The notes under the pieces are model-generated. The model made no database searches and was not told the origin of the DNA. It saw nothing but the letters and a program-made list of their open reading frames with translations. Positions 1-5,433 of a DNA stretch of 34,976 bases are shown piece after piece (positions within the stretch are counted from its first letter, which is position 1; every line of letters begins with the position of its first letter). The translations under genes and the position numbers were made by a program. The DNA is from a virus, in IMG/VR virus record IMGVR_UViG_3300027721_000009, positions 64,001-98,976 of that record; one strand, given 5' to 3'.

Positions 1-1
1 C

Positions 2-175
2 AAGAACGAAGTCATACGAAAACACCTAAATACAGGTAACTACAAACACGTAAGCCTATACGACGATTCCGAAGAAAACCTGAATCACTTCAAAGAGTTA
101 TCCAAAGAGCATCCCGACGTAAAGTTCAAAGCATACCACGTTCAACCAGACGGGCGAATTAAGCATCACAAGTGA
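2..175 (+). CDS. C-terminal end of a HAD-like (nucleic-acid repair type?) protein, 5' truncated by the window
   Basis: An open frame enters from the left edge and gives 57 residues ending in DGRIKHHK before TGA. The stretch with LYDDSEENLNHF followed by a hydrophobic strand and a PDG turn resembles the C-terminal part of HAD-superfamily phosphatase domains of the Swiss-army-knife RNA repair type found in many phages, where a YDD(S/R) motif supplies acidic residues. This is pattern memory; the N-terminal DxD motif that would settle it lies outside the window. A CTAAATA motif (26-32) falls inside this frame. The next gene starts 9 bases after the stop, so the two are probably co-transcribed. 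Confidence 0.5.
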   Translation, partial: KNEVIRKHLNTGNYKHVSLYDDSEENLNHFKELSKEHPDVKFKAYHVQPDGRIKHHK

Positions 176-184
176 GACTACACC

Positions 185-541
185 ATGGCAACCTACACCT
201 TCCGCAATAAGAAAACAGGCAAGAAGAAAGAATATGAAATGTCTATCAAGGAATACGACCAATTCAAGATCGACAACCCGCATCTAGAGCGCATCATGGA
301 CGGAGTGGGTATTGCATTCCGTGGCAGAGGCGACAAGACCGTATCAGAACTAGCAGCAAAACGTGATCCCGCATGGGGCGAAGTATTAGCCAAGATCGGA
401 CAACAGAATCTAGACAGCCCATTGAACTCAGATTTCGCAAAGAACAAGACCATCAAGAGACTCAGAGCAGAGGCGGTAGTTGAGAAACATGCCAAAATGC
501 AAGAAAAGCAACGCCAAGAACGTGCGCGTAAAGTCAAGTAA
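185..541 (+). CDS. Conserved hypothetical protein with an FmdB-like N-terminus
   Basis: 118 residues starting MATYTFRNKKTGKKKEYEMS. This beta-hairpin pattern, (M)xTYxFxNxxTGxxxExxMS followed by NPHLERI, recurs in small proteins of T4-like phages and resembles the N-terminus of FmdB-type regulatory proteins, but the CxxC zinc-ribbon cysteines of FmdB are absent: the protein has no cysteine. The middle contains a GIAFRGRGDKT loop and the C-terminus is a very basic, Gln/Arg/Lys-rich helix (about residues 88-118) that could bind nucleic acid. Function unknown. The gene ends just before a strong terminator, so it appears to be the last gene of its transcript. Confidence 0.7.
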   Translation: MATYTFRNKKTGKKKEYEMSIKEYDQFKIDNPHLERIMDGVGIAFRGRGDKTVSELAAKRDPAWGEVLAKIGQQNLDSPLNSDFAKNKTIKRLRAEAVVEKHAKMQEKQRQERARKVK

Positions 542-572
542 GAAATTCGACATTGTAGAAGGTGAATCAGCC

Positions 573-606
573 AAGGCAGGCATCCGAGAGGGTGCCTGCC
601 TTTTTC
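573..606 (+). terminator. Rho-independent terminator between the FmdB-like gene and phoH
   Basis: AAGGCAGGCA (573-582) pairs perfectly with TGCCTGCCTT (593-602) around a 10-base loop and runs into TTTTTCATTT. It decides the phoH start: the open frame extends upstream to 480 across this hairpin and the end of the previous gene, but that extension cannot sensibly be coding. Confidence 0.88.
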
Positions 607-632
607 ATTTCCGTAAGCCAAAAGGGAATCCC

Positions 633-1322
633 ATGTCATCAAGCAAAAAGCAGAAGCGTCCGGAACACTTCTCACTTCGAACCATCAAGCCGTTGAACTA
701 TGCCCAACAGACGGCATTCGAAGCATGGTATGCTGACCAACACCTGTTGCTCCATGGAGTCGCAGGCACCGGTAAGACCTATCTCGCCCTCTATCTAGCC
801 CTCAAGGAGATTCTACGCAACGACAGCAAGTACAATCAGATCATCATCGTCCGTTCCACTGTTCCCTCGCGAGACATGGGATTCCTACCGGGAAAGGTGG
901 ACGAGAAATCGAAAGTCTATGAAGAGCCATACCGCGAAATCTGTGACGACCTGTTCGGACGCGGCGACGGTTACGACATTCTCAAGATGAAGAGAATGGT
1001 TCACTTCACCACCACATCCTTCCTGCGTGGCTTGACCTTCAAGGACGCAATCGTGATCGTGGACGAGTGTGAGAACATGACGCTACAGGAACTCGACACC
1101 GTGATTACTCGCGTGGGCGACAACACTCGCATCGTGTTCTGTGGCGACTATCGGCAGAGCGACCTCCAAAAGCGTTCTGACCGGGAAGGACTCCACACGT
1201 TCCTGCGGATTCTGGATGACACCAAATACTTCGAACGGGTGGAATTCGGTCCAGAGGATATCGTGCGCTCCGGTCTGGTGAAAGCCTACATCTTATCCAA
1301 ATTAGAGTTAGGGATTACTTGA
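633..1322 (+). CDS. phoH: PhoH-family ATPase
   Basis: 229 residues from the ATG at 633, preceded by AAAAGGGA. It has a P-loop GVAGTGKT at residues 42-49 and a Walker B strand ending in DECEN at 144-148, with conserved QxxAF (about 25-29) and CGDYRQ (170-175) segments, as in the C-terminal ATPase domain of bacterial PhoH. The length fits the short single-domain phage PhoH proteins, which are widespread in phages of marine and soil bacteria. Bacterial PhoH is a phosphate-starvation protein; some relatives are RNA helicases fused to nuclease domains, and the phage role is not settled. It sits alone between two terminators and so forms its own transcription unit, although no convincing promoter is visible in the 30 bases before it. 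Confidence 0.93.
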   Translation: MSSSKKQKRPEHFSLRTIKPLNYAQQTAFEAWYADQHLLLHGVAGTGKTYLALYLALKEILRNDSKYNQIIIVRSTVPSRDMGFLPGKVDEKSKVYEEPYREICDDLFGRGDGYDILKMKRMVHFTTTSFLRGLTFKDAIVIVDECENMTLQELDTVITRVGDNTRIVFCGDYRQSDLQKRSDREGLHTFLRILDDTKYFERVEFGPEDIVRSGLVKAYILSKLELGIT

Positions 1323-1352
1323 CAAGTAACTTTTGACTCTGCAAGTACCAAC

Positions 1353-1402
1353 GCCGGTTAATGTACCTTAAATGATACCTTAACCGGCTTAAGGTGCTTT
1401 TT
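1353..1402 (+). terminator. Terminator after phoH with a competing upstream hairpin
   Basis: ACCTTAA (1377-1383) and TTAAGGT (1389-1395) form a stem with loop CCGGC, followed by GC and TTTTT (1398-1402). An alternative stem, GCCGGTTAA (1353-1361) with TTAACCGGC (1380-1388), uses the same left arm and loop and excludes the first. Such pairs are the layout of an attenuator, although it may just be two overlapping palindromes. The remaining 1403-1448 shows no gene. Confidence 0.6.
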
Positions 1403-1448
1403 ATGATACATTATCGGGCTACTATAGCGAACTTATTTCGAATTAGAC

Positions 1449-1477
1449 TTGACAGGACTCTAAAAGACTGGTATAAT
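1449..1477 (+). promoter_or_regulatory. Consensus sigma70 promoter
   Basis: TTGACA (1449-1454), a 17-base spacer and TATAAT (1472-1477): every position matches the housekeeping consensus. It lies 47 bases upstream of the GTG start of the nuclease gene and just after the phoH terminator, so it should fire immediately on infection using host polymerase alone. It is the clearest early promoter in the window. Confidence 0.92.
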
Positions 1478-1523
1478 GTCTGTGTGGACTTTGAATGGTA
1501 ACTTTTAGAGATATAGGATCATT

Positions 1524-2210
1524 GTGACATTTCTACACGTAAAGCATGAGTTTCCTACTCTCTTGAAGGAAGAAACCGAAGATGGTCAACGAGTGTATTG
1601 CACTCCGGATGGGAAACGATATCCGTCTGTAACGACTGTCATTGCTCCACACAACAAAGATGCTATCGACCGGTGGAAGGCACGTATCGGTCATGCCAAG
1701 GCTAAGAAGATATCCGAGAATGCCTCAGAGCGTGGAGATATCGTTCACTTAGCATTAGAAGCACTCCTCAACAATTACTCGACCGGTGAAATCGTCAAAC
1801 AGATGATGCCGCACGCTAAGGCTGTCTATCTCAATATGAAGACTGAGCTAGAGCGTCGGCTGACAGAGGTTCACGGATTAGAACAACCCATGTTCTCGCA
1901 CAAACTACGATTAGCGGGAACCACCGATTGTATAGCAAAATATGACAATCTCTTGAGTATCGTGGACTTCAAGACCGCTCTTAGACTCAAGAAAACCGAA
2001 TACGTTCAAGGCTACTTCATGCAGCTTTCGGCATATGCGTTCATGTTTGAGGAAATGACCGGTCTGCGCATTGAACAGGGTGTAATCCTGATTGGCGTGG
2101 ACAATGAGACATTTGCACAGACCTTCCGGCTTCCCCGCGAGAAATTCGGTCCTCACCTGAAAGAGATAGTTTCGTGGAGAGATAAATACGAGCAGGGGCT
2201 AGCAGCATGA
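1524..2210 (+). CDS. PD-(D/E)XK exonuclease (RecB/Cas4-like)
   Basis: 228 residues. The start is GTG at 1524, with AGGA six bases upstream. The fold is indicated by ERGDIVH (69-75), GTTD with D135, the strand ending in VDFK (D148, K150) and QLSAY (167-171). These correspond to the motifs of the RecB-nuclease/Cas4 group: a metal-binding histidine region, two acidic residues with the following lysine, and the downstream Gln/Tyr motif. Homologues in T4-like phages of cyanobacteria and proteobacteria are annotated as exonucleases of unproven role, perhaps host DNA breakdown or recombination. The four cysteines of an iron-sulphur Cas4 protein are not present. It is the first gene after the consensus promoter and overlaps the next small ORF by ATGA. 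Confidence 0.85.
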   Translation: MTFLHVKHEFPTLLKEETEDGQRVYCTPDGKRYPSVTTVIAPHNKDAIDRWKARIGHAKAKKISENASERGDIVHLALEALLNNYSTGEIVKQMMPHAKAVYLNMKTELERRLTEVHGLEQPMFSHKLRLAGTTDCIAKYDNLLSIVDFKTALRLKKTEYVQGYFMQLSAYAFMFEEMTGLRIEQGVILIGVDNETFAQTFRLPREKFGPHLKEIVSWRDKYEQGLAA

Positions 2211-2299
2211 CACTTCTGACGCAGACAATGATTCTACTCATAGGTGTGGTGATGATTGCCACCTTTCTCTCCAACGACGATGATGACGACGAGGAATAG
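2207..2299 (+). CDS. 30-residue membrane microprotein with an acidic tail
   Basis: The ATG overlaps the nuclease stop as ATGA. The product is a single hydrophobic helix (about residues 3-21, TQTMILLIGVVMIATFL) followed by SNDDDDDEE. The tight coupling, clean transmembrane profile and position before another small membrane protein argue that it is real, but no homologue is recognised. A GATAAATA sequence (2181-2188) lies 19 bases upstream. Confidence 0.55.
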   Translation: MTLLTQTMILLIGVVMIATFLSNDDDDDEE

Positions 2300-2303
2300 T
2301 AAC

Positions 2304-2453
2304 ATGGAATACGTAAGCACAGCATTAGCAGTATTGGTAGTTCTTGCATTTGGATACTTCATCTACAAGAAAGTCACTGCGCCTAAGAAGCCTTCAACCG
2401 GCACTGGCGGCGGTGGAGTCGGCGGCAGCGATAGCAACACTCAGCAGCACTAA
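2304..2453 (+). CDS. Small single-pass membrane protein with a glycine-rich tail
   Basis: 49 residues from the ATG at 2304; an in-frame upstream ATG at 2256 would overlap the previous microprotein gene and is unlikely. Residues 5-21 are a transmembrane helix ending FGYFIYKK, followed by a Pro/Lys linker and a Gly/Ser-rich tail (TGGGGVGGSDS). The basic residues after the helix suggest that the tail lies in the cytoplasm. The stop overlaps the next start as TAATG. Function unknown. Confidence 0.6.
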   Translation: MEYVSTALAVLVVLAFGYFIYKKVTAPKKPSTGTGGGGVGGSDSNTQQH

Positions 2454-3277
2454 TGATTGTTGACGACTCTGCGGGTCCGCAGAAAGCTTGGGCGAATTAT
2501 AGAATGGAACTGCGAGAAGAAATTCAGCGGCGCGAGTATCCTAGGAAACTAGCCGAAGTGGGCAGAGTCGCATTGGTCTGTATTGCGAAGGATGAAGATG
2601 ACTACATTCAGGAGTGGATTGACTATCACTTCAAGTTGGGTGTAGACGATATCTTCATCTATGAAAATGATTGGCGGTCTGGCATCTGGCAGGAACGAGT
2701 ACACACGATTCCGTTTGACGGCAAACACCGTCAGGTCTATGCGTACAACGACTTCCTGTTTCGGCGTGCGAATGATTACAAGTGGGCAATCTTCATTGAC
2801 GTTGACGAGTTCATCGTATTGAAGAACCACTCGTACATTCAGGGATTCCTGCGAGCCTATGGCAATCTCCCCGAAGGCGTGGATGCGATTGCGGTGAACT
2901 GGATGATGTTCGGTGACAATGGCGCAGCCAGTGAGGGTTCCGTAGTGGAACGATTCACACGGCGCGGCGCGATTCCCGAAAGGCACATCAAGAGCATCGT
3001 GCGGCTGAATGGCGACCGAATGATGTTGACAACGCACAACACGTTCGGCTACTGGATAGACCCGAATGGTAATATCGGAGCAGGACAGAATAATTTTGAC
3101 GGTAGCAATGATGTGATTCAGATCAATCATTACTACACTAAGACAGAGAAAGAGTTTGAACGAAAGATGAATCGCGGCAGGGCTGACTGTGGATTGCGTC
3201 GGACAAAGGACGATTTCCACCAATTCAATCAGAACGAAGTTGAAGACCTAACAGCACTCAACTTCTACAGGGGATAA
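2453..3277 (+). CDS. Glycosyltransferase, GT2/GT92-like
   Basis: 274 residues. VALVCIAKDEDDYIQEWIDYHFKLGVDDIFIYEN (starting at residue 39) is the start of a GT-A fold of the glycosyltransferase family 2_4 / family 92 type, and FIDVDEF has the metal-binding DxD at D116 and D118. A later Trp/Asn-rich region (VNWMMFGDNG) and the H-Y motif in NHYYTKTEKEF fit the acceptor half of these enzymes. Phage members may decorate phage DNA, virion proteins or the host surface. Its neighbours (holin-like, PagL-like) favour a surface role, but this is inference. No transmembrane segment is seen. It overlaps the preceding gene by one base. Confidence 0.82.
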   Translation: MIVDDSAGPQKAWANYRMELREEIQRREYPRKLAEVGRVALVCIAKDEDDYIQEWIDYHFKLGVDDIFIYENDWRSGIWQERVHTIPFDGKHRQVYAYNDFLFRRANDYKWAIFIDVDEFIVLKNHSYIQGFLRAYGNLPEGVDAIAVNWMMFGDNGAASEGSVVERFTRRGAIPERHIKSIVRLNGDRMMLTTHNTFGYWIDPNGNIGAGQNNFDGSNDVIQINHYYTKTEKEFERKMNRGRADCGLRRTKDDFHQFNQNEVEDLTALNFYRG

Positions 3278-3278
3278 C

Positions 3279-3515
3279 ATGGAAACGACAGTATCAGAAG
3301 ACACTCGCTACATGAGCCGCAAGTTTCGGTTCTCTGTGGCGGCATGGATCGCAGGCACGATTGCGTATGCGACAGGGTTCTTCACCGAGGTTCCCATGAT
3401 GACGACGGACCAGTGGATTCTGTTCACGCAATGGATCGTCGGTCTGTACCTCGCAGGCAACGTCGGTGACACACTCGTTACCGGTCTAGCCAACGTATTC
3501 ACGGTGAAGTCATGA
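3279..3515 (+). CDS. Two-helix membrane protein, holin-like
   Basis: 78 residues. A short polar N-terminus ending YMSRKFRF precedes a hydrophobic helix (about 18-35) and a second helix (about 46-61, WILFTQWIVGLYLAGNVGD). The pattern SRKF...GLYLAGNVGD recurs in small phage membrane proteins often annotated as holins or hypothetical. Size, two helices and the nearby SleB-type hydrolase allow a holin role. The tmRNA and two other genes lie between them, so this is not a classical compact lysis cassette. Other possibilities are an inner-membrane superinfection-exclusion protein. It overlaps the next gene by four bases (ATGA). Confidence 0.6.
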   Translation: METTVSEDTRYMSRKFRFSVAAWIAGTIAYATGFFTEVPMMTTDQWILFTQWIVGLYLAGNVGDTLVTGLANVFTVKS

Positions 3516-3997
3516 GCCTCTTCAAGAACCCTTGGCAAGCGGTCATTGCCATCGTCATCTTCATCAGTCTCTTCCTGTTTCTATTAAGTCGGGAAGCGCG
3601 AAGTGAAGAAATCTACTTCGACGGCGGTTCAACCATCGTGCGCGGATATGCTCCGGTCATCGGAATCAATGTCGCGTGGAAGGAAGAAGGTCCGAAGAAG
3701 ACTGACTACGAATTAGGATTCAAGCTTATCGGTGAATCTGAGTTCAAGGAAGAGGATCAGAGCAATCAGTTTGTCGTTCACGGCATGTTGGTTGACGGAT
3801 ACAAGAATGCGGAAATGGGAATCGGGTTTGCCTACTTCAACGTAGAATCAGACTACAATTGCCAGTTCACATTCTCGTTGCTTGCGCGTTATCGGTTCAC
3901 GGAACGGATTCACGTACAGGCTCACCACTTCTCTACCGCAGGGTCATGTCGCCCGAATTATGGCAGAGATTTACTCACCGTAGGATGGAGGTTCTAA
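3512..3997 (+). CDS. PagL-like outer-membrane beta-barrel (possible lipid A 3-O-deacylase)
   Basis: 161 residues. Residues 9-26 are a hydrophobic signal helix, with probable cleavage near REARS/EE; the rest alternates like an eight-strand barrel and ends in an aromatic residue (VGWRF), as outer-membrane proteins do. HHFSTAGSCRPNYGRD contains H139, S141 and D153. In PagL of Pseudomonas the catalytic triad is His126, Ser128 and Glu140, with the same spacing of 2 and 12, and the family carries HxSNAG...PN.G around it. Here the acid is Asp instead of Glu and the residue after Ser is Thr rather than Asn, so activity is uncertain. If active, it would remove an acyl chain from lipid A in the host outer membrane. 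The family call is inferred from motif spacing. Confidence 0.55.
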   Translation: MSLFKNPWQAVIAIVIFISLFLFLLSREARSEEIYFDGGSTIVRGYAPVIGINVAWKEEGPKKTDYELGFKLIGESEFKEEDQSNQFVVHGMLVDGYKNAEMGIGFAYFNVESDYNCQFTFSLLARYRFTERIHVQAHHFSTAGSCRPNYGRDLLTVGWRF

Positions 3998-3998
3998 G

Positions 3999-4109
3999 AT
4001 GGAACTATTACTAGGATTTGTCGCAGGCGCATTGGTGGGATGGCACTTCCCGCAGCCTGCATGGGTTAAGACTCTGATTGCGGCAGTGAAAGCCAAGCTA
4101 GCGGAGTAA
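3999..4109 (+). CDS. 36-residue membrane protein conserved in T4-like phages
   Basis: The ATG follows the previous stop by one base. The product MELLLGFVAGALVGWHFPQP continues to a Lys/Ala helix, with one short hydrophobic segment (residues 3-15), a WxxPQP turn and an amphipathic end. Similar tiny proteins (LLGFxxGxxVGWxxPQPxW) are familiar from T4-like phages of cyanobacteria and other hosts; the function is unknown. It ends immediately before the tmRNA acceptor piece. Confidence 0.62.
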   Translation: MELLLGFVAGALVGWHFPQPAWVKTLIAAVKAKLAE

Positions 4110-4178
4110 TCGGTTATAGTGGTATGATGTGAAGTGAAGGTATTCTGGACGCGGGTTCGACTCCCGCCTGCTCCACCA
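4110..4178 (+). ncRNA. ssrA: Permuted tmRNA, acceptor piece (3' half)
   Basis: The T arm is perfect: GCGGG (4151-4155), loop TTCGACT, CCCGC (4163-4167). CTGCTCC (4168-4174), discriminator A and encoded CCA (4176-4178) follow. CTGCTCC pairs with GGGGCAG at 4261-4267 to give a 7-pair acceptor stem with a G3-U70 wobble, the alanyl-tRNA synthetase identity element. Long helix P2 is supported by TATTCT (4141-4146) pairing with AGGGTA (4281-4286) and TAGTGG (4117-4122) pairing with CCACTA (4302-4307). The 5' end must therefore lie upstream of 4117; 4110 is an estimate. In the gene this 3' half comes before the 5' half, as in two-piece tmRNAs. No separate promoter was found, so it is probably made from the upstream transcript. 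Confidence 0.92.
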
Positions 4179-4260
4179 CGAAAGACTCTCACCCGAGATG
4201 CGCAGAAGTTGAGTTCTTACTGCGATACAAGGGAACAACACTCTGAGAGTCTTTCGTAAT
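4179..4260 (+). other. tmRNA intervening segment, excised during maturation
   Basis: The segment between the CCA end (4178) and the mature 5' G (4261) opens with CGAAAGACTCTC (4179-4190) and closes with its perfect complement GAGAGTCTTTCG (4245-4256). This 12-pair stem extends the acceptor stem in the precursor. A smaller hairpin (CGCAG 4201-4205 with CTGCG 4220-4224) lies inside. Only TAAT separates the stem from the coding piece. Removal by RNase P at the 5' side and tRNA 3' processing at the CCA side is the known route for permuted tmRNAs; here it is inferred. Confidence 0.85.
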
Positions 4261-4429
4261 GGGGCAGTCAAGGTTTCGACAGGGTAAGATAGCGGAACGG
4301 ACCACTAGAGAGGCGACTGACTTAATCAGCGCAAACACTACAAATGCAAACGCAGATGTATACGAGGAAGTGCGCCTAGCGGCGTGACCCTCCGGGGCAG
4401 GAAATGCCTTGTTACCAAAACCACCAGAA
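4261..4429 (+). ncRNA. ssrA: Permuted tmRNA, coding piece (5' half with tag frame)
   Basis: It begins GGGGCAG and continues to the GGTTTCGAC element, matching the conserved D-loop-like start of all tmRNAs. The P2 strands AGGGTA (4281-4286) and CCACTA (4302-4307) follow, then a CTGA/TCAG hairpin (4317-4329) just upstream of the resume codon, then the tag frame, a GGCA-GGAAA-TGCC hairpin (4396-4408) and an A-rich tail. The 3' end is placed before the terminator and is approximate. With host SmpB it should be charged with alanine, release ribosomes stalled on broken mRNA and tag the stalled peptide for proteolysis. A phage copy may matter while host mRNA is degraded. Confidence 0.92.
4331..4387 (+). 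other. tmRNA proteolysis-tag reading frame
   Basis: From resume codon GCA (4331-4333) to TGA (4385-4387) the frame reads ANTTNANADVYEEVRLAA. The first Ala follows the alanine carried by the tRNA-like end. The C-terminal LAA is the ClpXP degron form. The Asn-rich start recalls the AND/AAN starts of bacterial tags, but at 18 codons it is longer than the usual 10-14 or so and lacks the common DN(F/Y/N)A core. Confidence 0.88.
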
Positions 4430-4457
4430 GGGGAGAGGGCAACCTCTCCCCGTCTTT
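4430..4457 (+). terminator. Terminator of the tmRNA transcript
   Basis: GGGGAGAGG (4430-4438) and CCTCTCCCC (4443-4451) form a 9-pair GC-rich stem closed by a GCAA (GNRA) tetraloop, followed by GTCTTT. The T tract is short, so read-through to the SleB-type gene 37 bases further on is possible; no separate promoter for that gene was found. Confidence 0.8.
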
Positions 4458-4493
4458 ACATGATGAAAGTCGCAACACATGGAGGAAAATAAC

Positions 4494-5174
4494 ATGCGCC
4501 GACTAACGATGATGATACTTGCTATGATACTTGTGGGCTGTGCGTCAATTCCGACCTCGACACAGCAACTCTCCCAACTCCCCGACGCAACGGAAGCACT
4601 GGAAGAACTCTCATTCAGAGCCAGTCTGGAACTCTATGTGATTGAACACCAGTACGACATTGAGCGTATGCTCGCTAACATCAGTCTGGAACTTCCCGAT
4701 TTTGTGCGCGTAGCCACTGCCGAAGACCGCAAGGCTATTCAGTGCCTCGCGAAGAATATCTATTGGGAAGCCACTGGCGAACCACTGCGCGGTAAGAAAG
4801 CCGTCGCACAGGTCACTCTCAATCGCACCGAGGATGTGCGCTTTCCGGCTGATATCTGCGGTGTAGTCTACGAACGCGACAAGGTGAAGAAAGACGGGCG
4901 CATGAAGACCATCTGCCAGTTCTCATGGACTTGTATGAGCGTCAAGAACAAGACTCCGCGCCATCCGGAAGAGTGGGAACATGCGCAGGAAATCGCTGCT
5001 AAGTTTATCCTCGACGGATATCACATACCTGAATTAGACGAAGCACTGTTCTATCACGCCGACTACGTTCGCCCTAAGTGGGCTAAGAAGATGGTCAAGA
5101 TCGAAAAGATCGGGGCGCATATCTTCTACCGTGAGAAGGTCAAGCAGAATGGGATTTACTTAGCGTCCAATTGA
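4494..5174 (+). CDS. SleB-type cell-wall hydrolase with lipoprotein signal (putative endolysin)
   Basis: 226 residues from the ATG at 4494, chosen over an in-frame ATG at 4479 because GGAGG stands at the right distance from 4494. The N-terminus MRRLTMMILAMILVGCAS is a lipoprotein signal peptide with the lipobox LVGC (C16). Residues 80-200 match the SleB/CwlJ hydrolase domain: LAKNIYWEATGEP with candidate catalytic E92, AQVTLNR, and QFSWTC. SleB-type enzymes are lytic transglycosylases that cleave peptidoglycan glycan strands. It is the likely lysis enzyme, but the lipobox would tether it to the membrane, unlike a soluble endolysin. A region of about 60 residues between signal and domain looks helical and unassigned. 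Confidence 0.85.
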   Translation: MRRLTMMILAMILVGCASIPTSTQQLSQLPDATEALEELSFRASLELYVIEHQYDIERMLANISLELPDFVRVATAEDRKAIQCLAKNIYWEATGEPLRGKKAVAQVTLNRTEDVRFPADICGVVYERDKVKKDGRMKTICQFSWTCMSVKNKTPRHPEEWEHAQEIAAKFILDGYHIPELDEALFYHADYVRPKWAKKMVKIEKIGAHIFYREKVKQNGIYLASN

Positions 5175-5183
5175 TGCTATACT
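5155..5183 (+). promoter_or_regulatory. Probable sigma70-like promoter before the gp33-gp59 operon
   Basis: TTTACT (5155-5160), a 17-base spacer and TATACT (5178-5183) give 4/6 and 5/6 matches. The predicted start lies about 20 bases before the gp33 ATG. It overlaps the end of the SleB-type gene, where a new operon logically begins. Confidence 0.5.
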
Positions 5184-5211
5184 AAGACCATGAGTTCACT
5201 GCGAGTGTATA

Positions 5212-5433
5212 ATGCCAACTAGAGAAGAAAAGAACGAGTTCTCCGAGAAGATCATGCTGCGAATGCAAGATCTGAATACGGACTGCCTCGACGCAATGGT
5301 AACATATTGCGAAGAGATTGGTCTGGAAATGGAGGTCGCGGCAACTCTAGTGAACGATATCCTCAAAGAGCAATTAGAGGATGCATTCGCAGAACTCAAC
5401 TACATTGAGAAGAGTGGCAAGCTGCCGCTATGA
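5212..5433 (+). CDS. 33: gp33-like late transcription coactivator
   Basis: 73 residues. The pattern (MPTREEKNEFSEKIMLRM, then LDAMVTYCEEIGLEMEVAATLVN, ILKEQLEDAFAELNYI and the terminal KLPL) resembles T4 gp33, which has IxEKMVxxxxxxYLEAxxxxxEE, an E-rich amphipathic helix and a hydrophobic C-terminus. T4 gp33 bridges host RNA polymerase (beta flap) and the gp45 sliding clamp, activating gp55-dependent late promoters. The order 33-59-32 is the same as in T4, which supports the call. At 73 residues it is shorter than the T4 protein (112). The stop overlaps the next ATG by four bases. Confidence 0.7.
   Translation: MPTREEKNEFSEKIMLRMQDLNTDCLDAMVTYCEEIGLEMEVAATLVNDILKEQLEDAFAELNYIEKSGKLPL

Noticed and set aside
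480-632. Upstream extension of phoH in the same frame
   Set aside because: It runs through the end of the preceding gene and a strong terminator hairpin; the ATG at 633 has a ribosome site and gives the normal PhoH length.
4120-4128. Extended -10 element (TG then TATGAT) as the tmRNA promoter
   Set aside because: TAGTGG at 4117-4122 pairs with CCACTA of the coding piece in helix P2, so the RNA must start upstream of this site; there is also no -35 box at the right distance.
4135-4178. An independent tRNA gene ending in CCA
   Set aside because: Only a T arm and 3' acceptor strand are present; the partner strand lies downstream at 4261, which makes it a permuted tmRNA.
5208-5213. TATAAT at the gp33 start as a -10 element
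   Set aside because: It overlaps the ATG itself and has no -35 box at 16-18 bases; the pair at 5155-5183 fits better.
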